A stretch of 64,000 nt of DNA from Peromyscus leucopus (GCF_004664715.2 NC_051068.1:56692518-56756517), one strand, 5' to 3'; counted from the stretch's first letter, positions 46,255 through 57,765 are shown. Numbers and translations are program-made. Notes: generated by a model not told the origin, from the sequence alone.

Positions 46255-46400
46255 ACCTCGGTGTCGACCTTGATCCACCGTTCCTTGTGTAGGGCTGTGC
46301 TCCTGGAGCAGTCGCCACACATGTGACAAATGTCTCCCACAGTGACAGAGTGGGCAGAACAGGGTTCTTTGGCCGACTCAGTCCGTCCCCCCTCCCCTGT
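46255..46400. other. CpG-dense intronic segment with splice-donor-like end
   Basis: At least seven CpGs fall in about 130 bp in a CpG-poor intron. On the minus strand an open frame with CHMCGDC runs to a GAG|GTAATG donor-like site at 46256. No family recognised and no convincing acceptor upstream. Confidence 0.3.
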
Positions 46401-47094
46401 TATTTTTGCTTTACCAACTATGAGTTCTGTAACCTGCCCTTGACCTTAGTGACCTGAGCTTTGGCTGCAGTTGCTCAACTATCCTCAGCAAGAGCTTTTG
46501 GGCTTGCTCTCCCTCCCTCCCCTCTGCTCTTCTTTCTCCTCCCCCTTCTCTCTCTCTCCCTCTCTCATTCTGTCTCCTTTTTTCCTTCCTTCTCCCTTTC
46601 CCCCTTTTCTTTCCACTGTGTGGCCCAGGATGGATTTGGACGTCAGATCCTAGTACCCAGGCTTCAGGTGTTGTCATGACAACATGATACCATTGAGCTT
46701 TTTATGTGTGACACATGTGCAGGTGCGTACCATTCCACCAAACTGAGCATTTTCATATGGAGTATTTTTTTGGCTATTATCTTTTCCTTTTCCATTTAAC
46801 CTTTACCTCTTATAACTTCTTAATATGTTATTGATTTGGTTCTATTAATAACTATACCTTAATTTTAAGTTGATAAAATATTTTTGGACTGTGGTAAAAT
46901 ATAAGATTCAATTCAATTTTTTTGAATAGTGTGAGATATAAAATTCAGTTAAAATATAAGAAAGGAAAATTAATATATTAAGAAACAAAATTGCATTTTA
47001 AGATAATACATTTAGTTTATATTTTTATATCTTATTGATAGCAATGCTATACCTTTTAATTTTGTTTCTTCAAAAAAGTTTTGGCTTAATTTTT

Positions 47095-47175
47095 ATTTTC
47101 AGCAATATTAGAGATTGAACCTGAGGCCTCACACATGCTAAGCAAGTGTCCTACCATGGGGCTACACTGCCAGCT
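47095..47175 (-). mobile_element. tRNA-type SINE remnant, antisense
   Basis: 'agagattgaacctgaggcct' and 'taagcaagtgtcctaccatg' are the reverse of an ID/B4 head. Confidence 0.6.
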
Positions 47176-47574
47176 GAACTTTTAGCTTTCTAACGATCAA
47201 ATTATTTAGTCCCCCTCTTTTGAGTGGCAGGTGTGGTGCTGACATAGGTTGCTGAGCACCTCTAAGACTCATGGGAGGGATGTGCGTACCTTTCCACTGG
47301 AGATTGCTGGTAGTCTATTAATCTCATTTGAGTAGTGAAGACAAAAATATTAACAATTTGAAAAGCTAAACTATATTTGTGGTAGAACAAAAAAGAAAAT
47401 AATATAGCAAAAGAGTTTTCCCATCCTCCAAACTCTTGGCTTATGAGTTTATAGTTTTGAAAATGACAGGTTTAAAGTACACACATGTATTTGCATAATT
47501 TATTAACTGGACTAAATTTATTTAAAGTGAATGATTTTAGTAAGTATTCTTGATCTAAAACAGAATGAAGCTAT

Positions 47575-47847
47575 TGCACAGCTACCAGCTTTCTCCCTTC
47601 CGTAGCCTGTGCAGTATCTGCCAGTGTTCAGCAGTTTACAGCAAGCTGCAGTGAGTACGACTTTCAGAGATCTGTGGCTTCGATCACAGAAGCCTTTTCC
47701 CTTGCAGACATTGGGACCCGAGCAGCTGCTCTGCTCTTCCATTTCCTTAGTTTCCTTTACTGCAGGGTTTGTGGTGATGGCCAAAAGGACATTATATAAA
47801 ACAGCAACTCTGACCACTGACACTCATTTTGTTTGCAATACCTGACT
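47575..47847 (+). other. Open, coding-like segment of unknown origin in intron
   Basis: A plus-strand frame (Met at 47609, stop at 47845) reads smoothly with a hydrophobic middle (SISLVSFTAGFVVMAKR). The complement is open for 101 codons (47518-47823). This mirrors an old processed pseudogene or transposon exon, but I cannot name a parent. It is just left of the Rxfp1 linker exon. Confidence 0.3.
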
Positions 47848-48026
47848 TGATTGATTCCTGGAGTACTTAAAAACAGAATTCCAAATTAAGGCTTCCCTTC
47901 TTAAAATGTTTGCAACTAGAAAACTATAATTGGCTTTCAAAAAAGAACGTTGTATCCAAAATTTAATAGCATGGCATCTTACCATGAACTCATCAAAGAG
48001 GGGACTCGGCTGCTGTGGCTACTTAC

Positions 48027-48125
48027 AGCATTCAGACGTTTCTGCCTCAAAGGGTTTCATGGAAGTCAGTTTGTAGTAATTAGCAAAGTATTTGTCGAGT
48101 TGTAGAGACCACCCATTGTTGTCTC
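48027..48125 (-). CDS. Rxfp1: Rxfp1 exon: linker between LDLa module and LRR domain
   Basis: A 99-bp exon with acceptor TTTTTTTTCAG and donor GTAAGT. The first two bases complete a Gly codon, so the incoming intron is phase 1. It encodes DNNGWSLQLDKYFANYYKLT followed by 12 residues ending in ETSEC. In RXFP1 this linker (GDxxxGW motif) helps bind relaxin and stabilises the activating conformation of the tethered LDLa module. Here the residue after SLQ is Leu, as I recall for mouse, where human has Phe. This is the most 5' exon in the window; the preceding LDLa exon is not found up to 64000. Confidence 0.95.
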
Positions 48126-48477
48126 CTGAAAAAAAAACCACCAATAGCAAGAAAGTTAAAAAGAAAAACCAAACAGATACATTTTGCTATCTTGGCAAAA
48201 ATAGTTCTTCCAAAACTAAGTCAGGGAATCTCAAAGGTGGTTTGGTAATTACCATCAAGGACTTACTTCAGGTGTGCATTTCTGTCCCCAGTTGGAGGTC
48301 TGGGATGGCTTGACTAGCATCCACCCAACAGGTGGATGACCCATGCCCAGTTGGCCCATTATCAGGCTCTTCTCCTGAATCCCCCTTGGGTCCAGCTCAT
48401 GAGTAGTGCCCTCAACCCGGTCACCCTGCTCCCTGAGCCAGATTTAGATGGGCTGCTACATGACAGTCAAGAAATTT

Positions 48478-48620
48478 TTTTTAATGTTTTTTTTTGAGAC
48501 AGGGTTTCTCTGTGTAGCTTTGTGACTTTCCTGGAACTTACTCTATAGCCCAGGCTGGTCTCAAACTCACAGAGATCCTCCTGCTAGGATTAAAAGTGTG
48601 CACCAACCCCACCTGGCTTG
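48478..48620 (-). mobile_element. B1 SINE inside the ERV, with target duplication
   Basis: Antisense B1 (gacagggtttctctgtgtag, tagctttgtgactttcctgg ... caccaaccccacctggc) flanked by tgacagtcaagaaatt on both sides (about 48461-48476 and 48620-48635). Removing it rejoins the ERV reading. Confidence 0.9.
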
Positions 48621-50420
48621 ACAGTCAAGAAATTCTAAGCCACCTACAGTGGGTGAAGCTGGACTTGCAAGCCTACTCCCTAAAGGAGACCGAAATGACC
48701 TGGTATACAATGACAGCAGTTTCATCAAGGATGGGGCAGGGGCATCTGTAACTACAGAGGGGATGATCATTTAGGCTGAGGCCTTACTTCTAGGTATGAC
48801 AGCTCAGAGGACTGAGCTGATAGCCCTAACTAAGACCTTACAACTGGGCCAAGGAAAGAGACTTAACATTTATATCAATAGCTGATACACCTTCCTACGG
48901 TTCATGTCCATGGAGCCATCTATAGAGAGAGGAGCTGAAGGAAGGACAGTTAAAATAAACAGAAGATACTAGACCTCTTGCGAGTTATATGGCTGCCCTG
49001 GAAAGTTGTCGTCATACACTGCCCAGGGCATAAGAGAGGGGAAGAACCCATTTCCAAGGGAAATAATCAGGCAGATATGGCAGGCCGGGAAGCAACCCTT
49101 CAAGTTGTGGCCACCTTGATGGTCGGCTTCCTAGCTCCAACTCTGCCAGAGACCCCAACTACACCAGAGATGAACTCAGAAGAATCTGCTCCTGCACCAA
49201 TGCCTACAAGAAGGACAGCTGGTATAAGTCCCCTGAAGGGCAGATTATTTTCCCTGCAGACTTTGCCAGCCAACTGGTTCTCCAAATGCACCAGGGCACA
49301 CATTTAGAGGAAAGGAAAATACAAGACCTACTAAGAAGGGCTCATCTTAAGGTCTTCCACCTAAGACCGAAAACAGAAGAAGCTATAGCTTGTTGCCTGA
49401 CCTGCCACCTGGTCAATGCAAGATCAAGCACTGGCACAAGGGTGGGGAGCAGAGAAAGAGGAACCGGCCAGAGCCAAAGGGGAAATAGATTTCATAGAGG
49501 TAAAGGCAGGTTCACATGGCTACAAATATTTACTGATACTGGTAGATATCTTTTCAGGATAGACTGAGGCATATCCTACCAAACGGAGACCATCTTAGTA
49601 GTCACCAAGAAACTTCCAAGACATCATCCCCAGGTATAGCCTCCCACCCTTTTAAGATTAGACCAGCATTCATCTCACAGGTAACACAATAGTTAGTTAA
49701 AGCTATGGGGATTAATTGGGAACTTCATTGTGCTTACCATCCCCAGAGTTCAGCACATATAGAAAGGATGAATTAGAACTTAAAGGAGACTTTGACTAAA
49801 TTAATCCTGAGACTGGTGGTGACTGGGTGTCTCTCCTTCCTTTTGCTCTTTTTCGGATCCGGAATCATCCCTATACCCTGGGCCTGACCCGTTCAAGATC
49901 ATGTACTCTAGGCCCCCAGCCTTGAAACCAGAAAGAACTGAGGCCTCACCATCGGTCACTGGGGTTGCCCCAATGGACCCACCCTCTCTAATCAGGAGCC
50001 CTTAGGACTCTTGACAGCCACTTACCAGGTTCTAAATGCCTTGAAGCCCAATCTCACCAAGGCTCACTGGCTGTGCTGGACACCAAGCCACCCTGTGATG
50101 AAGGGATTGTGGTTATCAGAAATTAGACTAACTCCCCTAACACTTGGTCCTGCCGATGGCAGGGGTCAGGAAAAGGATGATACAAATCCCTATTTAATTG
50201 GTCACCATGGTTGACTGCCCTCCTGTAGGCCTCGACTGGTCCTCTAGTCCTCTTACTGATGGCCTTAACTTGGGGACCTTGTATCATTCATGCCTTGGTA
50301 AGGTTTGTTAAGGAAGGAATCTCCACAGTCTAGCTGATGGTTCTGAGACAACAATATTAGCCTGTAGGTCAGGAAGAAGCATCTCCAGGATTTGAGATAA
50401 TTTACTACTCAAGGGGAGAA

Positions 50421-50824
50421 TGAGAGAACCAAGCAAATGCCATGACAGGATCCTGATAGCCTGTCAGAGACTAGGCCTTAACTTTAGTTTACCGGAACTG
50501 AGCAAACACTTCTTGGAAAAACCACAGCCCAGGGGCAACTAATCAGAAAGCACCCCACAGCCTTATGCTCGCAAAAGATAGCTTTCCTGACCCTGCTGCT
50601 GGAGAGTCCCTAACTACTCACCACCCAGTATTAACCCATACCCCTTAAGTTCATTCCCATCAATCAGTTTAAAGGTCAACCTCCTCACCCCAATATTCCT
50701 CTAATTTTGCTTAAAAGGAGACTGTGTGATTCTCTCAGGATCACCATTTCATGTAGATGGTTGACCCCTGCATGCGGGAAGTTTTTGCTCTCAAGAAATA
50801 AATGCTCCTGTGTGTTGCATATGT

Positions 50825-50826
<2 letters not shown>
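50421..50826 (+). mobile_element. 3' LTR of the ERV remnant
   Basis: It starts TGAGAGAACC directly after the polypurine tract and contains a polyadenylation signal AATAAA at 50797 followed by a T/G-rich stretch. The right end merges into the (TG)n tract. The 5' partner LTR is absent. Confidence 0.7.
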
Positions 50827-50879
<53 letters not shown>

Positions 50880-50887
50880 CGTGTGTG
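50827..50887. repeat. (TG)n microsatellite
   Basis: About 55 bp of (tg)n with two cg steps at its end, abutting the LTR. Confidence 0.95.
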
Positions 50888-51129
50888 ATGATCTTTGGAG
50901 TGATTCGAGGACCCTAGCATTCACCAAACACTGCAGTAGCTTCCTGCAAGTCATATTTGACCACACTTGAGCCAGTGATAGACATGCTAAAATGTGGTAT
51001 AACATTCTCCACACTGTTCTTAGGTTTCCCTAAACCACCTTCATTAGTTGAAGCTGATTCTTGGCGTGTATAGGTAGATCTTCTTTATTTATTGAAACTG
51101 GTTTTCGAGCTGTGTAGATGCAGATAGGT

Positions 51130-51475
51130 GACTGTGGTGGTTTGAATGGGAATGGCTATTTTCGTGCTTAGTCTCTGGTTGGTAAACTGTTTGGGAAGGA
51201 TTCGGAGGTGTGGCTTTGTGGAGTAGGTATGCCTTTGTAAGAGGTGGTGTCACTGAGGGGTGGGATTTGAAGTTTCAAAAGTCTATGCCAGGCTTGGCAC
51301 ATCTTGCCCACGGACCATGATGTCAAGTTTTCAGTGTCATGCCTGATGATGTTCCCACAATGATGATCATAGACTAAATCTATGAAACTGTAAGCAAGGC
51401 CCCGATGAAATTCTTTCTTTTATAAGAGTTGCTTTGGCCAGGTGCACACTGTTAGAACACTAACTGATGTGCCCA
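51130..51475 (+). mobile_element. hAT-type MITE (URR1-like)
   Basis: Starts 'gtggtttgaatgggaatggc' and ends 'cactgttagaacactaactg', with 'tttcttttataagagttgct' before the end. Most complete of the three URR1-like copies. Confidence 0.75.
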
Positions 51476-51507
51476 TGATGATTATATTTAAGACAAGAAA
51501 CAGCAGG

Positions 51508-51815
51508 CCCAGGAGGTGTCTCAATTCGTAAAGTGCTTGCTGTATGAACAGGAAGAGCTGAACCCGAGTTCCCCACCCCCACCCATGAGACAGGGTTTCT
51601 CTGTGTCACCCTGGCTGTCCTGGAACTCACTTTGTAGACTAAGCTGGCCTTGAACTCACAGAGATCCACCTGCCTCTGAATCACTATTGCTGGGATTGAA
51701 GGCATGTGCCTCCATGCCCAGCCATCTGTTTTTTGTTTTTTTGTTTGTTTTTAAGAGGACCCTAGTTTACTCCCCGGAATCCACATTAAAAAAAAAAAAA
51801 AAAAAAAAAAAAAAC
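51508..51815 (+). mobile_element. tRNA-type SINE split by an antisense B1
   Basis: 'caggcccaggaggtgtctca' to 'gctgaacccgagttcc', then the B1 (51575-51725: gagacagggtttctctgtgt ... gcctccatgcccagcc), then 'aagaggaccctagtttactc' and a poly-A run of about 28 at 51787-51814. Confidence 0.75.
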
Positions 51816-51829
51816 TAAAGAAAACAAAA

Positions 51830-51915
51830 TTGGGTATGGTGGCATGTTCTTGTATTCCCAGTGTTGAGGAGGAGAAGACATGAACAGTGTAGGGAGTAGA
51901 GCTGCCTCAAGAGAA
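51830..51915 (+). mobile_element. B1-like fragment
   Basis: 'ttgggtatggtggcatgttc' and 'ttgtattcccagtgttgagg' resemble a diverged B1 start. Confidence 0.5.
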
Positions 51916-52340
51916 AGGCTGTGTGTGCAGCAGGCAGCAGAGCCGGAGAAAAGGGGCCACTGAAGTCCTTTGGGGCCCAGACTGCTCCATCAGGAGTTCC
52001 AGAAGCCGGACATGGAAGTGCATGATTTGGTGTTTGCCCTGTTGGGTTTTGGTTTGTGTTTGGTCTGATCTTTTCTTGCTGTGCTCTCATTCTTCTATGT
52101 TGGAATGGGAGCAGTTAATCTGGGTCATTGTACATCAGAACTGGTTTGTAACTTTACAGAAGCTCACAGTTAAGGCACTGTCTTTAGTATCAGAAGACTT
52201 GGGACTTTCCAGTGATGCTGAAACTGTTAAAGCAGGTGTAGACTCTTGATGTTGGAATGGATACATTCTGTATTATGAGATGGCCATGAACACACTGGGA
52301 CAAAGAACAGATAGTTATTGCCTAAGAGATATATTTAGGT
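51916..52340. other. Intronic sequence, nothing recognised
   Basis: A 108-codon plus-strand frame (51923-52249) has no domain and no splice context. Confidence 0.5.
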
Positions 52341-52349
52341 GTCAAATTG

Positions 52350-52830
52350 ATGAGAGGTACACTTGTGATATTTTATAGTGCCAACCTGACAGAACTCTCA
52401 TTCATTAAAGAGGAAAGCTTCTGGGCATGTTTATGAGGGATTATTAGATTGAGTTAGTTGAGGTGGGAGGACCCTCACTAGATGTGTGCAGAACCACAAC
52501 ACAGGTTAGGGTCCCAGACCGAATAGAAAGAAAGCACACTGAGTACAATCATAGGTCACCCTTTGTCCCTCTTTTTCCTTCAGCACCGAGGAAGGGATCT
52601 AACCATGCACATGAGGCCAGTGTTCTCCTAGGATGTTATCACTTCATCTCTTACTCTGTGCATCTTGACTGTGGATGCAATGTTGCCAGCTGCCTCCAGC
52701 CTGCGGCCCCTGGGACTCCCCTCCACAATGAACTGTGCCCTGGAAGTGTGTATTGAAAATAAGCCTTTGTTCCTTAAGTTGCTTTTGCCAGGCGTTTTGT
52801 GGGAGCAACAAGCTGAGTTACTAATGCAAT
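52350..52830 (+). mobile_element. DNA-transposon relic (hAT/Charlie-like)
   Basis: 'atgtttatgagggattatta' near the start and 'aaaataagcctttgttcctt' near the end are typical of a rodent non-autonomous DNA repeat. Family not certain. Confidence 0.5.
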
Positions 52831-53260
52831 CATTTGTGGCACTGGAATTTCCCCTTTTCTGAATTTGGCAGTTTCTTGGATTTCTCTGTAAACATTTAAT
52901 AAATTCTTTTAATTAACACAGAGGTATTTAGGAATTGGAATTAAGGAAAGGATTGAATATTACAAAGTGCTATCAAAAAATTTCAAGATAAATTCATTTT
53001 TCAGAGTAGCATTATGAGTTGTTATTATCTATTTATAAATAAAGTGTGGAAATACCTGACTGATTGGTCTCTGGCAATGTGGAGGGGGCTACTGTTTCCT
53101 CCTCCCTCTTCCCTCCTTTTCCCCTGTCCTCCCCTCCCTCCTGCCCCCTCCCTCTTCTCCTCCTTCTTTTGCTGTGGTACTATAGATGTAGCCCAGGGGC
53201 TCACGCACTAGGCGAGTGCTCTACCACTGAGGTAGCACCCCTCGTCTTCTTATTCTTATA
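52831..53260. other. Intronic sequence with C/T-rich stretch and antisense ID remnant
   Basis: Pyrimidine-rich (53096-53165), then 'gcactaggcgagtgctctac' with 'tagcccaggggctca', a reverse ID-type head at about 53190-53255. Confidence 0.55.
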
Positions 53261-53545
53261 ACCAGGGCTGCTTTCGGTGTCACGGCCACAGAGGATGAGT
53301 GAGAGGGGGAGCCCGTCTTAGGAGGGTCTGCAGCCTTGACCTTGCAGGCTGCGGGGCCTTGTGAAACTGTGGACCAGGCAGCCGAGGCTCGTTTGGTCGT
53401 GTTTCTGTTAGGAAGCCATGTGGGGACGCTGGTGGCATGGCAGCTCTCTTCAACACAGGGCTGTTTTGTAGGTGGTATTTCCTCACGACTGAAACTGACA
53501 GACATGGCGGTGACTGACGTGATGTTATTCTTAGTGCTCCTTTAG
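53260..53545. other. CpG-containing segment, origin unknown
   Basis: About ten CpGs in 280 bp, open on both strands (53336-53545 plus; 53221-53505 minus). No known family or splice signals recognised. Confidence 0.3.
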
Positions 53546-53709
53546 CAGGGCCTATATTTAGCTTCTACAAGTTGACTATTTTAAGTTGTCACACTTTTTG
53601 CCATACATAGTGCAGGGACTTGCCACCACGGGCTTGGCGCCCTTTCCTGGTTTTTGTCTCTCGTGATTGCTCTCTTGCCCATCTGCTATTTTAAGGAATG
53701 CACTGTATG

Positions 53710-54055
53710 TGGTTATCTTAGTTTCCTTACTGTGGCTGTGATAAAATACTCTGACAAAAGAGAATTAGGGGGAGAGTCTATTTTAGCTCCGAGGTGACAG
53801 GCCACTGCTTTGGGGGAAGTCACAGTCACACAGGAGCTTGAGACAGTGGGTCACACTGCACCGAATTAGTCTACGCTGCTACGGCCCAGTTCCCTTTCCT
53901 TATCCCTAAAGATCCAGGAAACCTTGGCCAGGGAGTGGTACCATTCCTCAGTCAACCTAGTCACAATAGTGGCCCCCCCCTCCCACAAGACATGTCCAGA
54001 GGCCCATTTATCAGATAATGCTGGATTTTGTCCAGTTGACAATTAGCATTGGCCA
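53710..54055 (-). mobile_element. hAT/Charlie-type rodent repeat
   Basis: 'gtttccttactgtggctgtg', 'aaaatactctgacaaaagag' and 'tgtccagttgacaattagca' parallel the relic at 36700-37015. Confidence 0.6.
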
Positions 54056-54059
54056 TCGC

Positions 54060-55050
54060 TGTGACCTTTGTGGCAGCAATTTTGTCAAACAAGTTCAAAT
54101 GGTGCGCTTGCTAAAATCTTGTCATTGCTTGCTTGCTCTTTTTTCTTTCTTTCGTGTTATAAAATGGCTTTAGTGAGGCTCTTCACTGGGACACCATCTG
54201 GGACCAGGTGGACTGCTATGGGCAGGGGTGGCTTCACGGACAGCATTGACCCTCTAGCAGGTGTTACCAAAATGTATATGTCACCATAAAGCCCACTGCT
54301 TGCTGTCTCTGCCTCATAACAGGTATTAAACATTCATAAATACTTACCCCGCCCCCCCCCCCCCCGTCATGCTTCTTTATGGAACCTTGGGGTCCAAAGA
54401 TCCAGTAGGGGACACCAGAACTGGCTGTTGGGGAAGGGATGGCAATGCCATCCATTATTGTCATGGTCACCATGAGTGGAATGGGCAGAAGGGCAGGGGT
54501 CTGTGGATGTTAGAGATGGGGAAGCCTGCAGCCTGAGTAGTGGTGGGAGACCTGGATGAAGATGGGCTGCTCACGCAGCACAGGGTCACCGAGGTACAGT
54601 AGCTGACCACGGTGCCCATGGCCCCCATGTTCATTTCACGGAATATTCTTCCCCTTCAGCATGAGTGACTGCCATGCTGGTGACCTTCTCGAAGGTGACA
54701 TCGCTGGGCAACATGGACCATCACGGAGGGGATCCCTGCACTCCCGCTGTCCTCTTTGAGCTTCTTCCTGTCATTTCCAGTAGTGGCTGCAGCTGGGCTG
54801 CTGCTCCCGACGAACAATTGTGGTTTTGTGCCAACTGCTATGTCTGGGACAGTGTCCTTGACACAGAGTGGACGAGTGAGGTCACAGTGGAGCCACAGGA
54901 ATCTCTGCTCCTACTCTTCCTCTTTCTCAGTCTTACTTCTCTTCACTCCTTTCCACCTGCCTCTCCCCCCGCCACATACACATTCAGAGAGCAGTGGAAT
55001 AAGAGCAAAAGGGGGAAGAAGTGAAACCAGGCTGGCAGCGAGGCGTCTTT
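54060..55050. other. Low-repeat segment, possible decayed pseudogene
   Basis: GC-richer than its neighbours, with several medium open frames on both strands (for example 54665-55024 plus, 54264-54473 minus) and a c15-like run at 54350-54365. The look is of an old processed gene copy but I cannot identify a parent. Confidence 0.25.
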
Positions 55051-55918
55051 GACGAGGAGGAACAGCACTAACTTGCTCATTCTTCTTGAGGTCAGAGCAT
55101 GCGTTTTGTAGAAATTTCTTTTTAAATAGTACCATCTTCAAATAAACAAGCTTTTCAGTGATAAGCTTTCACCTTCTCTCTGCTTGCCAAGGCATTTCCT
55201 TCTTCCTAGCCTTGACGTCCTCCAGCAGAAGGCAGACACACAGAACAAGAGACATGTGGCCAGAATTGCAAAGTCGGAGTTAGCATTTTTAAGAGCACAG
55301 CTTTTTAGTATTACGTGTTTCTATATTTTAACTCATATGTGCTTGATATTTTAAGGATACACAGTTTTTCATACATTAGTAACTATTGCAGGAATTTAAT
55401 TCTCTGCTTTTTTTTTGAGGTGATCTAGGGTAATCTACAGAGTACTTTAAACTGAAAGAAGACTTTGGGATACTCACTGAATGGATGGAGTACTTAAAGA
55501 TACACCAGTGAAAGAAAACTCAGTCTCCTTTGCTCCAGTACAACTTGGAAATTAAGGCGCTTACCAATAACATGGACTCTTTTGTTCCAGTTCTCATTGA
55601 TTTTGCCAGTGTGGGGTCTGAATGTTGCCAGTGTGGGTCCTAGAAATCTGCATTTTCTGTGTCCTGGGTAAATCTTAGGGCAAGTCCTCAGGGGAAATTA
55701 TTTACTACTACTGTATTTTTTTTTATTACTGTATTTTTATAGTGGGCAAACCCTTTGATAATGGCTGCCTTTGAAAGCAGTGTTCTCCTCACAGGGCAGC
55801 AATGGGGAGTGAGCCTGTTGCCTTGTATAACAGTCCAGTAGGGGAAAACGACACCTCAGTGCTACTACAAACTAGTCTTCCTTGAAATTTGCAAATACTT
55901 CTACTGAAAGAGGGGTGG
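55051..55918. other. Intronic sequence, nothing recognised
   Basis: A donor-like ggtaagcg on the minus strand at about 55570 has no coding exon behind it. No repeat assigned. Confidence 0.5.
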
Positions 55919-56280
55919 TTAAAAAAAGAGAACCTGACCAATGACCCAAGACCAATGACCCAACTGTTTCAATAAGTCTAAGTGCAGGGAACAAGAAGCA
56001 CGGGAATTCAAGACTTCACCTTCAATGAGAGTGAATGGGACAGAATCCAAGAGGGAGAATGAAATGGAAGAGTATGAACTGTACAAAGGAATGCAAGAGG
56101 AACAAACCCCTGAGGGGATTCCCAGAGGACACAAGCACTTGGATGACCAGGGAAGCCAGCATATGGCATGAAATTGCCATTCAATTGAGAGACAGAAATG
56201 CTGGAGAAAAACTAAACTGAAATATTGGAAGTGAAAAATTCAAGGAGCCAAGTGAAGACAAAACTCAATAAAAACCTCAC

Positions 56281-56420
56281 CAGAGCTGGAGACACGGCTC
56301 AGTGGCTAACAGTAGGTGCTGCTCTTCCAGGGGATCTGAGTTTGATTTCTAGTCAAGTGACTTACAACCGCTGGTAGCCCCTATTCTAGGGGATCCAATC
56401 TTTAGAACATTGTGAAAAGA
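56281..56420 (+). mobile_element. B2 SINE
   Basis: 'agagctggagacacggctca', 'gctcttccaggggatctgag' in B2 order, inside the HAL1/L1 relic. Confidence 0.75.
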
Positions 56421-57604
56421 CCAAACCTATGAATCATGGGCATAGAAGAGGGATAAGGATTTGTCTTAAAAAGACACAGAAAATAATTTCAATAAAATCA
56501 CAGCAGAAAATTCCCCACATTTAAGGGAAGAATGTCCATCCAGGTACAAGAGGTGTTTAGAAGCCCAATGAAAGAAGACTAGAAAAGAATTTCATCATGA
56601 AGGACTAAAAGTCCAGCCTAAGGAAAGTATGTTGAAACTAGAAAGACAGAAACACAGAGCCACATAGAAAGACAGGCCCATCCGAATAGCAGCAGATTTC
56701 TGAAACAAAACAAGACAAAGCCAAACAAAACTTTTAAAGCAAGGAGGGTTTTGAATGATGTTATTTCAAAAGACAACAGCGCACCCAGAATACTATACCC
56801 AGAAAAACTAGCTATTGTAATTGAAGGCAAAAGAAAAAGTTGGCCACTAAGCCAACTACACAGAGAATGTTTGAAGAAATACTTCAGACTGAACAGAAAG
56901 ACAAACACATCCATGAGGCTACAGAAAAGAATAAACCATGCCAGAACAGTAGTTGATTAGAGGAGGACTTGAAAAACATCAAACACCACAAAGTAACAGT
57001 AAATAGTACACATTTCTCAATAATAACTCTGGATATTAATGGTCTCAATATGGCATCAAAAACACAGATTAGGAGATTAGATTAACAAGCAGAATCTGTT
57101 TGTTCCATCCAAGCGATGAGCCTCACCATCAAACAGGGATGCGGCAGTAGAATGGATGGAAAAAGGTATGCCCAGCAAGCAGAACCAGGAAACCAACAAG
57201 TGCTGATGTTCTAGTCCCTGAGGAAATGAGGATCAGTCAGAAGAGATAGAGAAAGTCTCATTAAGGGAACAAGCCATCAAGATGACATTACAAATCTCAG
57301 CATGTATTCATTGAGCATGCGTGCACCCAAATTCATAAAACTAAGTACTTCTAGACAGAAAGATTGCAGGTAACACTATTGCAGGAATTGGGTGTTACTT
57401 CACTACCTCACTCTCATTAATAAATAGGTCATCTGACAAAAAGCAAAGAAAACAGCTCAGTCGAATGACATCATATAGCAAATGGATCTACAGACATCTA
57501 TAGAACACTCCATCATCATCAACAACAGAAAACCTACAGAATATACACATTCTTCTCAGCAGCCCTGAAATTGATCACATTATAGGACACAAAATAAGTC
57601 TTAA

Positions 57605-57765
57605 CAGCCAGGTGGTGGTGGTGCCCACCTTTAATCCTAGCACTCAGGAGGCAGAAGCAGTGGATCTCTGAGTTTGAGGCCAGCCTGGTCTACAAAGAGA
57701 GTTCCAGGACAGGCTCTAAAGCTACACAGAGAAACCCTGTCTCGAAAAGCCAACCCCCCTAATAA
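57605..57765 (+). mobile_element. B1 SINE
   Basis: 'ggtggtggtggtgcccacct'-like start (ccaggtggtggtggtgccca), 'gaggccagcctggtctacaa' and 'gagaaaccctgtctcgaaaa'. The preceding 'aagtcttaacag' and following 'attcttaacaaat' suggest a short target duplication (tcttaaca). Confidence 0.88.

Larger units (their letters stand above)
48330..50826 (+). mobile_element. Degenerate gammaretrovirus-like ERV: pol end, env remnant, 3' LTR
   Basis: In order on the plus strand: RT connection/RNase H-like sequence (about 48390-48960, split by a B1), an integrase region with an H-x3-H and C-x2-C zinc-binding pattern (open frame 49286-49567), a jump to an env surface-subunit remnant (about 49830-50200), a hydrophobic envelope tail (about 50205-50330), a polypurine tract aaggggagaa (50411-50420) and an LTR starting tgagagaacc (50421) with AATAAA at 50797-50802. 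Stops, frameshifts and the missing gag, 5' LTR and most of pol and env make it non-functional. It lies antisense to Rxfp1. Confidence 0.8.

Noticed and set aside
49286..49567. Integrase-like open frame as a functional gene
   Set aside because: It is an isolated remnant in a provirus with stops and frameshifts on both sides, and lacks the catalytic core in frame.
51340..51380. Minus-strand reading with a short Cys-Gly-Asn match to the LDLa module of Rxfp1
   Set aside because: It lies inside a URR1-like MITE, lacks the other Cys residues and has no splice signals.
55555..55580. Donor-like GTAAGCG on the minus strand as an Rxfp1 exon end
   Set aside because: The sequence before it does not encode any part of RXFP1 and has no acceptor with an open frame of the right phase.
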